From assembly GCA_945872195.1 (NCBI GenBank), contig CAMBZO010000113.1, forward strand, positions 1 to 7,782: a stretch of 7,782 nt of DNA, written 5' to 3'. Positions within the stretch are counted from its first letter, which is position 1. Every line of letters starts with the position of its first letter. The notes under the pieces were generated by a model. The model did no database searches, was not told where the DNA came from, and saw only the letters and a list, made by a program, of their open reading frames with translations. This DNA is from Akkermansia muciniphila (lineage in GTDB: Bacteria > Verrucomicrobiota > Verrucomicrobiia > Limisphaerales > SXTU01). Of this stretch, positions 6,323 through 7,782 are shown one piece after another. The translations under genes were made by a program, and so were the position numbers.

Positions 6323-7782
6323 ATGCGCCCGCTCAACGACTCGCCCTATCACCGCCTCGCCCCGCCGCGCCCGCAGTCGCGCCGCGAGTTCCTTCAGCAA
6401 AGTGGCGGCGGCCTCGGCGGCCTCGCGCTCGCGAGCCTGCTGGCCTCGGAGAAGACTGTGGCGGCCGAGGTCGCCTCCCGCATTCCGCATTTCCCCGCGA
6501 AAGCGAAGCGCGTCATCCAGCTCTTCATGGCCGGTGCCGCCAGCCACCTCGACCTCTTCGATTTCAAGCCTGAGTTGGTGAAGCGCGACGGCCAGCCCAG
6601 CGATTTCGGCGAGGCCGTCGAGGCGTTTCAGAACGGTCTCGGCCCTTGGAAGAAGCCCGTGTGGGACTTCAAGCCCTACGGCCAGTCCGGCAAAATGTTC
6701 AGCGACGCCGTCGCCGACCTCGGTTCCGTCGCGGATGAACTCGCCTTCATCCACAACGTCGTCGGCAAGACTGGCGTCCACTCGCAGGCCACGTTCCTGC
6801 AGGCCACCGGCTTCAACCTCCCCGGCTTTCCCGGCATGGGCAGTTGGGTTAGCTACGGCCTCGGCACGGAGAATGAGAACCTGCCCACCTTCGTCGTCCT
6901 CCCCGACCATCGCGGCCTCGCGAGCAACGGCACGAAGAACTGGGACGCCGCGTTCCTCCCGCAGCAGCACAGCGGCACAGTGATTTATCCTGGCACCGAG
7001 ACGCCCATCGCGGACCTCTTCCCCCACAAGCAAGGCACCTTCGTCACCCGCGATAGCGAGGCCGCCGCGCACGCCGTGATGGCAAAACTGAACCAAGCCC
7101 ACGCCGCCTCCCGCGCGGGCGATGGTCGGCTCGAATCCCGCATCCGCAGCTACGAACTCGCCGCGCGGATGCAACTCGCCGCGCCCGAGGCCCTCGACAT
7201 CTCGCGTGAGCCTGACTACCTGCTGCGCGCCTACGGCATCAACAACTCGCGCAAGGAATGGCCCAAGGAAATCAACGCCGAGGAGGAGGCCGACATCTTC
7301 GGGCGCAAGTGCCTCGTCGCCCGTCGGCTGCTGGAGCGCGGTGTGCGCTTCGTGCAAATCTGGAGCGGCAACGACAACGGCTTCCCCCGCCGCAACTGGG
7401 ATTCGCACGAGGACATCGAGCGCGACCACGGCCCGCTCGCGCGCGGCATGGCCCGCGGCGCGTCCGCGCTCATCCAAGACCTCAAGCAGCGCGGCCTGCT
7501 CGACGACACCATCATCCTCTGGACCACGGAGTTTGGCCGGATGCCCAGCACGCAAGGTGGCAAGGGCCGCGACCACAACCCCTTTGTCTTCACGAACTGG
7601 CTTTGCGGCGGCGGCATCAAGCGCGGCGTCACGCACGGCGAGAGCGACCCCTGGGGCTACAAGCCGCTGAACCGCGAGCACCCCACCACCTGCTACGACA
7701 TCCACGCCACCATGCTCCACCTGCTCGGCATCCAGCACGAGCAGCTCACCTTCCGCCACAACGGCATCGACCGCCGCCTCAC
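6323..7782 (+). CDS. DUF1501 family protein with Tat signal, C-terminus cut by window edge
   Basis: 486 codons are present from ATG 6323 and the frame is open to the right edge, where the ending NGIDRRLT implies only a short missing tail. A twin-arginine signal is clear: SRREFLQQSGGG (19-30) followed by the hydrophobic LGGLALASLLAS (31-42). DUF1501 proteins adopt an alkaline-phosphatase/sulfatase-like fold. Visible conserved segments are MAGAASHLDLFD (69-80), VHSQATFLQATGF (152-164), NWDSHEDIERDHGP (358-371), TTEFGRMPS (401-409), GKGRDHNPF (413-421) and TCYDIHATMLHLLGI (456-470). The His and Asp residues are candidate metal ligands. In Verrucomicrobiota and Planctomycetota such proteins are exported and often sit beside DUF1553/cytochrome partners; no such partner is in view here. 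The enzymatic role is not established. No Shine-Dalgarno is visible. Confidence 0.9.
   Translation, partial: MRPLNDSPYHRLAPPRPQSRREFLQQSGGGLGGLALASLLASEKTVAAEVASRIPHFPAKAKRVIQLFMAGAASHLDLFDFKPELVKRDGQPSDFGEAVEAFQNGLGPWKKPVWDFKPYGQSGKMFSDAVADLGSVADELAFIHNVVGKTGVHSQATFLQATGFNLPGFPGMGSWVSYGLGTENENLPTFVVLPDHRGLASNGTKNWDAAFLPQQHSGTVIYPGTETPIADLFPHKQGTFVTRDSEAAAHAVMAKLNQAHAASRAGDGRLESRIRSYELAARMQLAAPEALDISREPDYLLRAYGINNSRKEWPKEINAEEEADIFGRKCLVARRLLERGVRFVQIWSGNDNGFPRRNWDSHEDIERDHGPLARGMARGASALIQDLKQRGLLDDTIILWTTEFGRMPSTQGGKGRDHNPFVFTNWLCGGGIKRGVTHGESDPWGYKPLNREHPTTCYDIHATMLHLLGIQHEQLTFRHNGIDRRL

Noticed and set aside
6311..7759. Long minus-strand open frame (482 codons) opposite the DUF1501 gene
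   Set aside because: The plus-strand frame shows a Tat signal and the whole series of DUF1501 motifs and is open to the window edge. The minus frame is a GC-rich shadow with low-complexity Ala/Gly/Glu/Val composition.

Overview
The window is GC-rich DNA, most likely from a Verrucomicrobiota genome (Planctomycetota is the main alternative). That placement is inferred from four things: a DUF1501 protein with a Tat signal, a Planctomycete-type cytochrome fused to a formylglycine-generating-enzyme (FGE)-like domain, a small lysine-rich MGDKSPK protein, and intergenic space filled with GC-rich palindromic repeats. Most starts lack a clear Shine-Dalgarno sequence.

Layout. Positions 1-213 (minus) hold the start of a secreted IPT/TIG-domain protein. 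Positions 251-862 hold a palindromic repeat, the N-terminal stump of a diversity-generating retroelement (DGR) reverse transcriptase (minus), and an intact Avd-like four-helix-bundle gene (plus). Positions 920-3466 (minus) encode an 848-residue exported protein. It has two c-type heme motifs and ends in an FGE/C-type-lectin-fold domain whose last 40 residues look like a DGR variable region. Positions 3467-3879 contain its promoter and several repeat elements but no gene. Positions 3880-5387 (minus) are a livG-livF pair of branched-chain amino-acid ABC-transporter ATPases. The plus strand then carries a 40-residue lysine-rich protein, a 77-residue conserved-looking hypothetical, and, after 279 non-coding bases, a DUF1501 gene running off the right edge.

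The main observation is that the left half reads as the remains of a diversity-generating retroelement. The target protein and Avd appear intact. The reverse transcriptase stops after about 50 residues, before its catalytic domain, exactly where a genome repeat begins. No template repeat is visible here. Either the element is dead and its target is frozen, or the target is still diversified by a reverse transcriptase and template elsewhere in the genome. The target is unusual because the lectin-like display domain is fused to heme-binding cytochrome modules.

The right half looks like ordinary housekeeping and export genes. The LivGF pair would energise a branched-chain amino-acid importer whose permeases and binding protein are not in the window.
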